From: Pseudoduganella flava
Lineage (GTDB): Bacteria; Pseudomonadota; Gammaproteobacteria; Burkholderiales; Burkholderiaceae_D
NCBI RefSeq assembly: GCF_007830495.1
Contig: NZ_VLKW01000005.1
Coordinates: 179,481-243,480, forward strand
Direction: 5' to 3'
DNA length: 64,000 nt
Positions 26,510 through 35,343 of the stretch are shown here, one piece after another. Under the pieces are notes generated by a model. The model worked only from the letters and a program-made list of their open reading frames with translations. It was not told where the DNA came from and ran no database searches. Within the stretch, counting starts at the first letter, position 1. The number at the start of each line of letters is the position of its first letter. Made by a program: the position numbers and the translations under genes.

Positions 26510-27232
26510 ATGAACAATCGCTTCCTTCAAACCACCGTGGAACTGGGCTGGTTCAACGCCCTTCTCTACTGCTTCGCACGGCTCGCAGCGCACTGCGGCA
26601 TCCGGCTGCACCGCTATTACTTCGTCGCCCAGCGGGTGGCGGCCACGCCGCAGCGCAGCGGCTGGGGCAAGGCGATCCAGGTCCGGCCGCTGGCGATGCT
26701 TGCCGATATCCCGTGGGGCTATCCGCGGCCGCGCGACGTGCTCGCCGAGCGCTTCCGCCAGGGCGGCCACAGTCTGGCAGCGTGGCGCGGCGACGAACTC
26801 GCGGGCTTCCTGTGGTACCAGTTCGGCGCCTACCGGGAGGACGAAGTACGGGTCCGCTACTGCCTCACGTCGCCGTATTCGGCGTGGGACTACGACGTGT
26901 TCGTGCAGCCCCACCTGCGCCTCGGCCCGACTTTTTGCCGGCTGTGGGAGGAAGCCCACTTCCGCCTGCATGCGCGCGGTGTGCGCTGGACCTGCAGCCG
27001 CATTTCCGCATTCAACGCCCATTCGCTGCGTGCGCACGCCCGGCTCGGTACCGTACGCATGGGCAGCGCCACGTTCGTGACGATCGGCCGCTATCAGTGC
27101 ATGGTCGCCACGCTCGCGCCGTACCTGCATGTCTCGCTGGGCCCTGGCACCTGTCCACAGCTGCGTTTCGACACCGACGTGCTGGAACGTTCACCCGTTA
27201 CGGAGGTCGTATGCCACACCGGAAAATCCTGA
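26510..27232 (+). CDS. GNAT-like acyltransferase of the polysaccharide island
   Basis: 240 residues, starting at the ATG 7 nt after the ligase-like gene, with a GGAGG-type Shine-Dalgarno. A weak GNAT fold is suggested by the strand-rich middle (GDELAGFLWYQFG) and the late NAHSLRAHARLGTVRMG motif, which resembles the acyl-CoA-binding end of N-acetyltransferases. Substrate unknown; a sugar amine of the polysaccharide is a plausible acceptor. Its 3' end overlaps the next gene by 22 nt. Confidence 0.7.
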   Translation: MNNRFLQTTVELGWFNALLYCFARLAAHCGIRLHRYYFVAQRVAATPQRSGWGKAIQVRPLAMLADIPWGYPRPRDVLAERFRQGGHSLAAWRGDELAGFLWYQFGAYREDEVRVRYCLTSPYSAWDYDVFVQPHLRLGPTFCRLWEEAHFRLHARGVRWTCSRISAFNAHSLRAHARLGTVRMGSATFVTIGRYQCMVATLAPYLHVSLGPGTCPQLRFDTDVLERSPVTEVVCHTGKS

Positions 27233-27825
27233 TGCTCGCCCTGCTGCTGCCCGGCCTGGCGCTTGCCGCGGACGATTGCCCGCCGTTCAACAACACCATC
27301 ACGGGCGGCGACTACACGAATCCCGAGCACCGCTCGCGTCTCGACGTCGTCGAGCGTTTCCATTTCACGCCGCAGGTAGAACGGCTCGAGCGTGGCCAGT
27401 CCGGCTATATCGGCGGCGACATCGGCTATACGCTGGAGCACTTCCCCAACCATCACCGGGCGCTGACGTCGCTGTCGCGGCTGGCCCTGCGCGAGAAGTC
27501 CTCCCGGCCCAAGGGATCGAAATACACGATCGAGTGCTACTTCGACCGCGCGATCCGCTACCGCCCCGACGATGCGCGGGTGCGCGCGATCTTCGGCAGC
27601 TACCTGCTCGCCCTTGGCCAGCAGGATGCGGCACTGGCGCAACTGGAAGAGGCGGCACGGCTGGAACCGCGCAACGCGACGAACCAGTACAACCTTGGCC
27701 TCGTGTATGTCCTCAAGCAGGACTATCCCAAAGCCCGCGAGGCCGCCAAGCTTGCCTACGAGCTGGGCTTCCCGCTGCCTGGCCTGAAGAACAAGCTGGT
27801 CGCCGCCGGCCAGTGGCAGAACTGA
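27211..27825 (+). CDS. secreted TPR-repeat protein
   Basis: 204 residues. Signal peptide to about residue 20 (LALAAD), then a conserved-looking DYTNPEHR region and two or three TPRs at ~115-195 (YFDRAIRYRPDDARVRAIFG, then LEEAARLEPRNATNQYNLG). A periplasmic scaffold role with the ligase-like protein is inferred. The start has CGGAGGTCGT just upstream and overlaps the GNAT gene by 22 nt, which supports coupling. Confidence 0.8.
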   Translation: MPHRKILMLALLLPGLALAADDCPPFNNTITGGDYTNPEHRSRLDVVERFHFTPQVERLERGQSGYIGGDIGYTLEHFPNHHRALTSLSRLALREKSSRPKGSKYTIECYFDRAIRYRPDDARVRAIFGSYLLALGQQDAALAQLEEAARLEPRNATNQYNLGLVYVLKQDYPKAREAAKLAYELGFPLPGLKNKLVAAGQWQN

Positions 27826-27856
27826 ACTGCCGGGTGCCGGATGAGCGCGCCCGACG

Positions 27857-29203
27857 CTACTTGATCCCGTGGTGTGCCATCAGGTCGTACAGCGTCGGGC
27901 GGCTGATGCCGAGCAGCTCGGCCGCGCGGGCGATGTTGCCGCCTGACCGTGCCAGCGCCTTGACCATCACGCAATACTCGGCCGCGTCGCGCGCCGTGCG
28001 CAGGTCGATGCTCTCCTCGGTCGGCGCCCCTTCAGGCAGGCCGAGATCGGCTGCTGTGATCTGCGTGCCATCCGCCATGATCACCGCGCGCTTGATGCAG
28101 TTTTCCATTTCCCGCACGTTGCCAGGCCAGGTATAGGCCTCGATCGCCTTCATCGCATCCGCGGAAAAGTGCATCGTCGAACGGCCTTCGCTGGCACAGA
28201 AGCGGTTCTTGAAGTGCTGCGCCAGCAGCACGGTGTCGCCGACACGGTCGCGCAGCGGCGGGATCATCAGCACGATCTCGCTGAGGCGGTAGAACAGGTC
28301 TTCGCGGAAGGTTCCCTCGTCGACCAGCGCCTTCAGGTTGCGGTGCGTCGCGCAGACGATGCGTACGTCAACCGGGATTTCGCTGCGCCCGCCGACACGC
28401 TCGATCACCCGCTCCTGCAGGAAACGCAGCAGCTTGGCCTGCAGCGCCATCGCCATGTCGCCGATCTCGTCAAGAAAGAACGTGCCGCCCTGGGCCAGCT
28501 CGATCTTGCCCGGCGTCTGCCGCACGGCGCCTGTAAACGCGCCCTTCTCGTAGCCGAACAACTCGCTTTCCAGCAGGTGCTCGGGAATCGCCGCGCAGTT
28601 GATCGCGACGAACCGCTTGTCGTGGCGCGCCGAGAGCCGGTGCAGGCCCCGCGCGATCAGCTCCTTGCCGCAGCCGGAAGCGCCGAGCAGCAGCACGGTC
28701 GCCGACGACGGCGCCACCTTCTCCACGCTGCGGCACACCTTCAGCATGCCCGGATCGCGGCTGATGATGCCGGCCAGCGGCGAATCGGCCGCGGTCTGCA
28801 GCATTCGCCGGTTGTCCTGCTGGACCCCATACAGGAAAAACGCGCGCTCGATCACCAGACCCAGCAGGTCCGCATCGAACGGCTTCTGGTGGAAGTCGTA
28901 AGCCCCCATGCCGATCGCCTTCAACACATTGGCACGGTCCTTGTTTCCGGACAGGACGATGATCTTCGTATCCGGCGCGATCGCCAGCACCTGCTGCAGC
29001 AGCGCAAGCCCTTCGGACGCACCGTCGGCGTCCGGCGGCAGGCCGAGATCCATCGTGACGACGCTCGGCTGGTGCCGCCGCAGCAAGGTCAGCGCGCTCT
29101 CGCGGTCGCCGGCGACCAGGACGTCGTACGCGTCCAGGCTCCAGCGCAGCTGCTTCTGCAGGCCAACATCGTCTTCCACGACCAACAATTTACGCTTCGG
29201 CAT
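27857..29203 (-). CDS. prsR: PEP-CTERM system sigma-54 response regulator PrsR
   Basis: 448 residues in NtrC architecture. A receiver (LVVEDDVG, acceptor Asp in VVTMDLGLP, Lys in HQKPFD) is followed by an AAA+ domain with Walker A GASGCGKE, the sigma-54 contact motif GAFTGA, and Walker B FFLDEIGD. A Fis-type HTH ends it (GNIARAAELLGISRPTLYDL). It activates RpoN promoters such as the one at 15505-15520. Its start overlaps the end of prsK by 14 nt. Confidence 0.95.
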   Translation of the reverse strand: MPKRKLLVVEDDVGLQKQLRWSLDAYDVLVAGDRESALTLLRRHQPSVVTMDLGLPPDADGASEGLALLQQVLAIAPDTKIIVLSGNKDRANVLKAIGMGAYDFHQKPFDADLLGLVIERAFFLYGVQQDNRRMLQTAADSPLAGIISRDPGMLKVCRSVEKVAPSSATVLLLGASGCGKELIARGLHRLSARHDKRFVAINCAAIPEHLLESELFGYEKGAFTGAVRQTPGKIELAQGGTFFLDEIGDMAMALQAKLLRFLQERVIERVGGRSEIPVDVRIVCATHRNLKALVDEGTFREDLFYRLSEIVLMIPPLRDRVGDTVLLAQHFKNRFCASEGRSTMHFSADAMKAIEAYTWPGNVREMENCIKRAVIMADGTQITAADLGLPEGAPTEESIDLRTARDAAEYCVMVKALARSGGNIARAAELLGISRPTLYDLMAHHGIK

Positions 29204-31280
29204 CGTTCGCCTCCGTTCGTTCCAATGCGGCGCCGCGCGCCGTCCCTTGCCACTGCGGCAGCACGATCCGGAACGTGCTGCCGTGCCCCGGCCGGCTTTC
29301 CACGTCCAGCCGCCCGCCCAGCTCGCGGATGTATTCGCGGCTTTCATACACACCGATGCCCATGCCCGCCGTCTTGGTCGTCTCGAACGGGCGGAACAGC
29401 CGCTCGCGGACGAACGCCTCCGTCATGCCGACGCCGCTGTCGCGTACTTCGATCACCGCGCTGGCGCCTTGGCGCCGCAGGATCAGTGCGATCTCGCCAT
29501 CGGCCGGCGTCGCATCCACGGCGTTCTGGACCAGGTGCGCCAAGGTGCGCTCGAGTCGCTGCGGATCGGCCAGCGCGCAAGCTTCGGCGTCGTCGATCAC
29601 GACGGATGGGCGGGGCTGCGCAGTGGCATAGCCGCGCGCCGCGTTGCGCACGACGTCGGCCAGCGGTACCGGCACCATGATATCCTTGTGCTCGGCGCGC
29701 GACAGCCGCTGCAGTAGCGCCGTCATCTTCCTGACCGAGTGCGCGAGCGTCTCCAGCATGTCCTGCTGGAAGGCGGGATTGGCCTTGTGGCGCTCCGCGT
29801 TCGCCAGCAGCAGCGAATGCTGCGACAGCAGGTTCTTCAGGTCGTGCACGACAAACGTCGACATGCGGTTGAACGACTCGAATTGCCGCGCCACGGCCAG
29901 CCGATCGGCCAGCTCCCCATGGGCGAGGCAGCTGGCGGCCTGGCTGCCGGCCAGCCGCAGCAGGTCGAACACTTCCCAGTTCAGCGCGACGTCGGTGCGG
30001 GGTGTCGTCAGCGCGACAAAGCCGAACAGCCGCCCCTGCAGCGTCAGCGGTACCACCAGCCACAAGCCGGGAATGCCGTGCAGCCAGGGCGGCGGCGGGA
30101 CGGCATCGCCGTCGCCGGGCTGGACGATCCATTGGCGTTCCTCGAGCAGCCGGCAGAACGGACTGCCCTCCGGCTCCCAGCCCGACTGCGGCGGGACGTT
30201 CCATTGGGCGGCCGGGCGGAATTCGCCATCGCGGCAGATCCACAGCGCGCCGGCCGGGCTTTCCACCAGCGCGGCGACCGCCTGGATCGCCCGCTCGCCG
30301 GGCGTCTCGCCACCGGCCGACAGCGCATGCGTAAAACGGCGCCACTCGTCGCGGTAGTCGAAATGGGTCTGGTAAAAATGCTTGCTGACGAAGACGCGCA
30401 GGCGCGCCCGTGCCGTGCCGGAGAACAGCACGCCGACCAGCAGCAGCGCGGCACCGGACAGGCAGGCCAGCTGCATCACCGGGCCCCACGCGCCGCCAAC
30501 GCGCCGCAGGTACCAGCCGCCGGCCGCCATCGCAAACAGATACAGCGCGCAGCCGATCAGCGCAGCGGAACGCAGCATCATCTTGCGCGACAGCGCGAGG
30601 CCCAGCTTCCAGCCGGGATTGCGCGCCGCGGCAATCGCCAGCAGCGGCACGCACAGGGCGTCGACAAGGCCCCGCGCTGCCCAGATATCGGGCTGGATGC
30701 GGCGGAACAGCAGCGCATCGCTGTACAGGTAGAAGTCGTAGACGAACAGCGTGCCAAGGCCCAGGCAGCCATATTTGATGCCCCAGCGCTCGCGCACCGG
30801 CGTGCTGCGGTACAGCTGTTCGACGAGCAGGATGCCCAGCACGGCAAGCAGCAGACGGCTGGCGATCGCCGCGAGCGCGGCCGGCTCCGCGTCGGCCGGT
30901 TGCAGTGCGTTTGGCAGCAGCGCCGTACCGGTGACGAGCTCGCCCGTCGCCAACTGCACCGTCGCCAGCACGGCGACGACGCCGAACAACGGCCTTACCG
31001 GCAAGCCGGCCGGCACCAGCAACAGCAGCAGAAACACGAGCCAGCCGACCGTGCGCGGCGTTTCCAGCACGCGCGACAACTGCGCCATGTCCAGCCCCGA
31101 CACCTGCCAGCCGTGGAACGCGACGCTGGCCGCCCACGCCGCTGTCAGCAGGCATGCGAGCAGCAGCACGCGGTGCTGGCCGCGCGTGCGCCGGCCAAGA
31201 ACCAGCAGCAATGCGAATGCGGCAAAGGCGCCGGCCCCGATGCCGTGGCTGACGCCGGCCACCAGCGCGGTCGCTTCCAT
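29190..31280 (-). CDS. prsK: PEP-CTERM system sensor histidine kinase PrsK
   Basis: 696 residues. The N-terminal ~300 residues hold about eight membrane helices, followed by a GAF-like domain, then a dimerisation/phospho-acceptor segment with the His in FVVHDLKNLLSQ, and a HATPase_c domain with N-box LVQNAVDATP, then VRDSGVGM and GMGIGVYESREYI. The partner is PrsR, encoded next with a 14-nt overlap. The start codon overlaps the stop of the sugar transferase by one base (TAATG). Confidence 0.95.
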   Translation of the reverse strand: MEATALVAGVSHGIGAGAFAAFALLLVLGRRTRGQHRVLLLACLLTAAWAASVAFHGWQVSGLDMAQLSRVLETPRTVGWLVFLLLLLVPAGLPVRPLFGVVAVLATVQLATGELVTGTALLPNALQPADAEPAALAAIASRLLLAVLGILLVEQLYRSTPVRERWGIKYGCLGLGTLFVYDFYLYSDALLFRRIQPDIWAARGLVDALCVPLLAIAAARNPGWKLGLALSRKMMLRSAALIGCALYLFAMAAGGWYLRRVGGAWGPVMQLACLSGAALLLVGVLFSGTARARLRVFVSKHFYQTHFDYRDEWRRFTHALSAGGETPGERAIQAVAALVESPAGALWICRDGEFRPAAQWNVPPQSGWEPEGSPFCRLLEERQWIVQPGDGDAVPPPPWLHGIPGLWLVVPLTLQGRLFGFVALTTPRTDVALNWEVFDLLRLAGSQAASCLAHGELADRLAVARQFESFNRMSTFVVHDLKNLLSQHSLLLANAERHKANPAFQQDMLETLAHSVRKMTALLQRLSRAEHKDIMVPVPLADVVRNAARGYATAQPRPSVVIDDAEACALADPQRLERTLAHLVQNAVDATPADGEIALILRRQGASAVIEVRDSGVGMTEAFVRERLFRPFETTKTAGMGIGVYESREYIRELGGRLDVESRPGHGSTFRIVLPQWQGTARGAALERTEANDAEA

Positions 31281-32659
31281 TACCTGGCGCCCTTGCCCGA
31301 CAGGACGACCTGCACGGTGTCGATCAGGATCAGCAGGTCCAGGAACAGGCTGTTGTTCTTCACATAATACAAGTCGTACTGCAGCTTGCGCACGGCGTCG
31401 TCCACCGACGCACCATACTGGTAGCGCACCTGCGCCAGCCCCGTGATGCCCGGCTTGATGCTGTGGCGCACGTCGTAATAGGCGATGTCCCGCCCCAGCT
31501 TCTCGACGAAGTACGCGCGCTCCGGCCGCGGACCGACAAAGCTCATCTCGCCACGGAACACGTTGATCATCTGCGGCAGTTCGTCGATGCGCAACTTGCG
31601 CAGCCAGTGCCCGACACGCGTGACGCGGGGATCACCGGCGCTCGCCCAGCGCGGTTGGCCGTCGCGCTCCGCGTCCGTGCCCATGCTGCGGAACTTCAGC
31701 ACCTGGAACAGCCTTCCATCCTTGCCGACCCGCTCCTGGCGGAAGATCACCGGGCCGCCATCTTCCAGCACGATGCACAGCGCGGCGACGAACATCACCG
31801 GCAGCGTCAGCGCGCAGATGGCCGCACTGGCCACCAGATCGAACGAGCGTTTGACGAAGGCGCGGAAAAAGCTCTGGTCGAAGCCGCCGCCGTAGATCAG
31901 GTAACTCGGTTGCAGCGAATCGACGCGGATCTGGCTTGCCTCCCGCTCGAAGAACGCAGCCGCATCCGTGACGCGTACGCCGCCCAGCGCGCAATCGAGC
32001 AGTTCGCGTACCGGATACGCGCCGCTGCGCCGCTCGCTGACGGACACCACCAGTTCGCTGGCGCCGTGCCGCCGCGCCAGCGACAGCAGCGACTCGCCGG
32101 GCGGCAGGACCTTGGCCGCCGGCACGCAGCGCACCTCGCCGGGCATCGGCACGCAGCCGACCACGTCGAAGCGCCGCGGTCCGCCCCGGCTCGCGGCCAG
32201 CTCCAGGCATTCGCGCGCCAGTGCGCCGTCGCCGACGAGGATCAGGCGCTCGACGAGGATGTTCGACTGGGAAGATGTAAACAGCAGCACGCGCGTCAGC
32301 AGCACACAGGCGCCGCCCAGCACGAAGCCGACCCCACCCGCGCCGGCGAAGCGGGCCGCCGGCAGGACTTGCGCCAGCACCGCCATCAACAGGAAGCCCA
32401 GCACGAACGCCGGCGCAATGCGCGCCGCCATCGAGCGCAGGTCCTCGCGCAACTGCTGCTGGTACATGCCCAGCGCACTCATCGCAAACACGTTCACGAG
32501 GGCGAACACGAGGCCGGACAAGTAGACGTTGGTGGGATTGCGCGGCGCGATGCCCCACAACAGCACCGTCGCGCTGGCGGCGGCATGCAGGATCAGCATC
32601 TCGAACAGCAACAGGATGAAACCAGTGCGCGAGACGTAATGATTGAAGATCCGGATCAC
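31280..32659 (-). CDS. PEP-CTERM system-associated sugar transferase (initiating, PHPT type)
   Basis: 459 residues from a GTG start preceded by AAGGAG at the right distance; an ATG 39 nt further upstream has no Shine-Dalgarno. Multi-helix N-terminus with a nucleotide-binding-like middle, then a C-terminal polyprenyl-phosphate hexose-1-phosphate transferase domain with the helix-break helix, FRQERVGKDGRLFQVLKFRSM, and RKLRIDELPQMINVFRGEMSFVGPRPE. It starts repeat-unit synthesis by loading the first sugar phosphate on undecaprenyl phosphate. First gene of sugar transferase-prsK-prsR. Confidence 0.94.
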   Translation of the reverse strand: MIRIFNHYVSRTGFILLLFEMLILHAAASATVLLWGIAPRNPTNVYLSGLVFALVNVFAMSALGMYQQQLREDLRSMAARIAPAFVLGFLLMAVLAQVLPAARFAGAGGVGFVLGGACVLLTRVLLFTSSQSNILVERLILVGDGALARECLELAASRGGPRRFDVVGCVPMPGEVRCVPAAKVLPPGESLLSLARRHGASELVVSVSERRSGAYPVRELLDCALGGVRVTDAAAFFEREASQIRVDSLQPSYLIYGGGFDQSFFRAFVKRSFDLVASAAICALTLPVMFVAALCIVLEDGGPVIFRQERVGKDGRLFQVLKFRSMGTDAERDGQPRWASAGDPRVTRVGHWLRKLRIDELPQMINVFRGEMSFVGPRPERAYFVEKLGRDIAYYDVRHSIKPGITGLAQVRYQYGASVDDAVRKLQYDLYYVKNNSLFLDLLILIDTVQVVLSGKGAR

Positions 32660-32774
32660 GGTCAGGCTCCTTCGCCCGTCCGGTGGGCGTCCCGCCATCG
32701 TGCTGCCGATGGCTCAGCCATGATGCCGGACTGCTGCCGCCTCAGCCTTGAGCGGTCGCAAAACGGCCCCGGGC

Positions 32775-32803
32775 ATGACGCATGTTTGCAAATGGTCTAT
32801 AGT
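32775..32803 (+). promoter_or_regulatory. sigma-70 promoter of nadB
   Basis: -35 ATGACG (32775-32780, 4/6), 17-nt spacer, -10 TATAGT (32798-32803, 5/6), 34 nt before the nadB ATG. Confidence 0.55.
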
Positions 32804-32837
32804 CTTGCTTCTTTACCGTGAATGAATCTGACTCATC

Positions 32838-34451
32838 ATGAAATTTGACGTCGCCATCGTCGGCAGCGGGTTGGCCGGCCTGTCGGTAGCATTGCACCTT
32901 GCGCAAACGCGCCGGGTTGCCATCATCTCCAAACGCGAATTGCTGGATGGAGCCAGCAACTGGGCGCAGGGCGGCATCGCCGCCGTGCTCGATTCGGGCG
33001 ACAGCCATGCCGAGCACATCGCCGACACGCTCGTCGCCGGCGCGGGCCTGTGCGACGAAGGCGCCACCCGCTACATCGTTGAACATGGCCGCGAGGCGAT
33101 CGAGTGGCTGATCGAGCAAGGCGTGCCGTTCACCCGCGACACCAGCGCCGAACTGGGCTTCCACCTGACCCGTGAAGGTGGCCACAGCCAGCGCCGCATC
33201 ATCCATGCGGCCGATGCGACGGGCCACGCCGTCCAGGTGACCTTGGAATCGAAGGTGCGCGCGCATCCGAACATCAGCCTGTTCGAGCACCATTGCGCGA
33301 TCGACCTGATCACGTCGGACAAGCTTGGGCCCCGCCCCGTGCACGGCAACGCGCAGCCGAAGTGCCACGGCCTGTACGTGCAGGACGTGCGCACCGGCGA
33401 AGTACACACGGTCGCCGCCGAACACACGGTGATGTGCACGGGCGGCGCCGGCAAGGTGTACCTGTACACGACGAACCCGGACACCGCGAGCGGCGACGGC
33501 ATCGCGATGGCGTGGCGCGCCGGCTGCCGCGTCGCCAACATGGAATTCATCCAGTTCCACCCGACCTGCCTGTACCACCCGTATGCGAAATCGTTCCTGA
33601 TCACCGAGGCGATGCGCGGCGAAGGCGGCCTGCTGAAGCTGCCGCCCGAGGCGGGCGCCGCCGCCGGCCAGCGCTTCATGCTGGCGCACGATCCGCGCGC
33701 CGAGCTGGCGCCACGCGACGTCGTCGCGCGGGCGATCGACTTCGAGATCAAGAAGCGCGGCCTGGACTACGTGCACCTGGACATCAGCCACAAGCCGGCC
33801 GAATTCCTGATCGAGCACTTCCCCACCATCTACGCGCGCTGCCTGGAACTGGGCATCGACATCACGAAGGAACCGATTCCCGTCGTGCCGGCGGCGCACT
33901 ACACGTGCGGCGGCGTCGTCACCGACATGCTGGGCCGCACCGACCTGCCCGGCCTGTACGCGGTCGGCGAGACGGCGTGCACGGGCCTGCACGGCGCCAA
34001 TCGGCTGGCCAGCAACTCGCTGCTCGAATGCGTCGTCATCGGCCGTGCCTGTGCCCAGGACATCCTGGCCCAGGACAAGAACGGCACGCCGTACCTGCCT
34101 GACTGGGACGAAAGCCGCGTCACGGATGCGGACGAGGAAGTGGTCATCGCCCACAACTGGGACGAGCTGCGCCGCTTCATGTGGAACTACGTCGGCATCG
34201 TGCGCACGACGAAGCGCCTGGAACGCGCGCAGCACCGCATCGCGCTGCTCAAGGAAGAGATCGACGAGTACTACCGCAACTTCCGCATCACCGCCGACCT
34301 GCTGGAACTGCGCAATCTGGTGGACGTGGCCGCGCTGATCGTCAACAGCGCGCTGCAGCGGCGCGAAAGCCGCGGCCTGCACTACTCGCGCGACTATCCT
34401 GGCACGCTGCCGAAGGCGCTGCCGACGATCCTGACGCCGAACCGCCGATGA
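32838..34451 (+). CDS. nadB: L-aspartate oxidase
   Basis: 537 residues. FAD-dependent oxidation of L-aspartate to iminoaspartate, the first step of de novo NAD synthesis, in the cytoplasm. Dinucleotide motif IVGSGLAGLSVAL at the N-terminus, GASNWAQGGIAA, and the later HPTCLY and VPAAHYTCGGV segments are those of the fumarate-reductase/NadB flavoprotein superfamily. The length is standard. Its stop overlaps the next gene's ATG (ATGA). No nadA or nadC is in the window. Confidence 0.97.
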   Translation: MKFDVAIVGSGLAGLSVALHLAQTRRVAIISKRELLDGASNWAQGGIAAVLDSGDSHAEHIADTLVAGAGLCDEGATRYIVEHGREAIEWLIEQGVPFTRDTSAELGFHLTREGGHSQRRIIHAADATGHAVQVTLESKVRAHPNISLFEHHCAIDLITSDKLGPRPVHGNAQPKCHGLYVQDVRTGEVHTVAAEHTVMCTGGAGKVYLYTTNPDTASGDGIAMAWRAGCRVANMEFIQFHPTCLYHPYAKSFLITEAMRGEGGLLKLPPEAGAAAGQRFMLAHDPRAELAPRDVVARAIDFEIKKRGLDYVHLDISHKPAEFLIEHFPTIYARCLELGIDITKEPIPVVPAAHYTCGGVVTDMLGRTDLPGLYAVGETACTGLHGANRLASNSLLECVVIGRACAQDILAQDKNGTPYLPDWDESRVTDADEEVVIAHNWDELRRFMWNYVGIVRTTKRLERAQHRIALLKEEIDEYYRNFRITADLLELRNLVDVAALIVNSALQRRESRGLHYSRDYPGTLPKALPTILTPNRR

Positions 34452-35314
34452 ACCAGAGCCCCGAACAAGTCGTCCAGGCGCAGCTGGACGCATTCAACGC
34501 ACACGACGTCGACGCGCTGTGCCGCATCTATGCCGACGACGCCTGCCAGTACCAGCACCCGGCCACCTTGCTGGCACGCGGTACGGCCGCGATCCGCGAG
34601 CGCTTCGCCAACCGGTTCGCGCAATCGCAACCGCGGGCGCGGCTGCTGCGCCGCACCGTGCTGGGCGACACGGTGATCGACCATGAATACGTGTTCAGCG
34701 GTACGACCCGCGTCGAGCTGATGGGGTTGTATGAAGTGAAGGATGGCCGCATCGCCAACGCCAGCTTCGTGTTCGGGCCAACGGTGCAGGTGCGCACCGC
34801 CACGTTCGACGACCTGCCGGCGATGGAGGCGCTGATCGCGCGTTCCGGCATCGCCCTCAGCAAAGGCTTTTATACGGACGAACAGGCCGCGGCGGTGACC
34901 CGGCACGTGTTCGGCGTCGATACTCAGCTGCTCAAGGATGGCACGTATTTCGTCATCGAACGCGATGGCACGCTGCTGGCCTGCGGCGGCTGGAGCAAGC
35001 GCGCCACGCTGTTCGGCGCCGACCGCATGAAGGCCGATGCCGATCCGCTGCTCGATCCGGCCACGCAGCCGGGCCGCATCCGCGCGTTCTTCGTTGATCC
35101 GTCCGTGCCCCGCCAGGGCCTGGGCACGATGCTGATCGGCCATTGCGAGGCGGAAGCGGCGCAGGCCGGCTTCACGGCACTGGAGATGGCGGCGACGATG
35201 CCGGGCGTGCCATTGTATCGCTCGGTCGGCTACCAGAGCGTCGAGGAGTTCGAGATCGACCTGCCCGGCAGCGTCAAGGTGCCGCTGGCGCGGATGCGCA
35301 AGGCGATCGCCTGA
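34448..35314 (+). CDS. SnoaL-like (NTF2 fold) plus GNAT acetyltransferase fusion
   Basis: 288 residues. Residues ~1-115 match a SnoaL/NTF2-like nuclear-transport-factor fold ([25 protein letters not shown]). Residues ~116-288 are a GNAT domain ([16 protein letters not shown], then [24 protein letters not shown], and the [14 protein letters not shown] end). The ATG overlaps the nadB stop, so the fusion is co-translated with nadB. Substrate unknown; it may detoxify or modify a small metabolite. Confidence 0.85.
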   Translation: MNQSPEQVVQAQLDAFNAHDVDALCRIYADDACQYQHPATLLARGTAAIRERFANRFAQSQPRARLLRRTVLGDTVIDHEYVFSGTTRVELMGLYEVKDGRIANASFVFGPTVQVRTATFDDLPAMEALIARSGIALSKGFYTDEQAAAVTRHVFGVDTQLLKDGTYFVIERDGTLLACGGWSKRATLFGADRMKADADPLLDPATQPGRIRAFFVDPSVPRQGLGTMLIGHCEAEAAQAGFTALEMAATMPGVPLYRSVGYQSVEEFEIDLPGSVKVPLARMRKAIA

Positions 35315-35343
35315 CGCATCCGCCGACCGGTGTCAGCGCGTGC

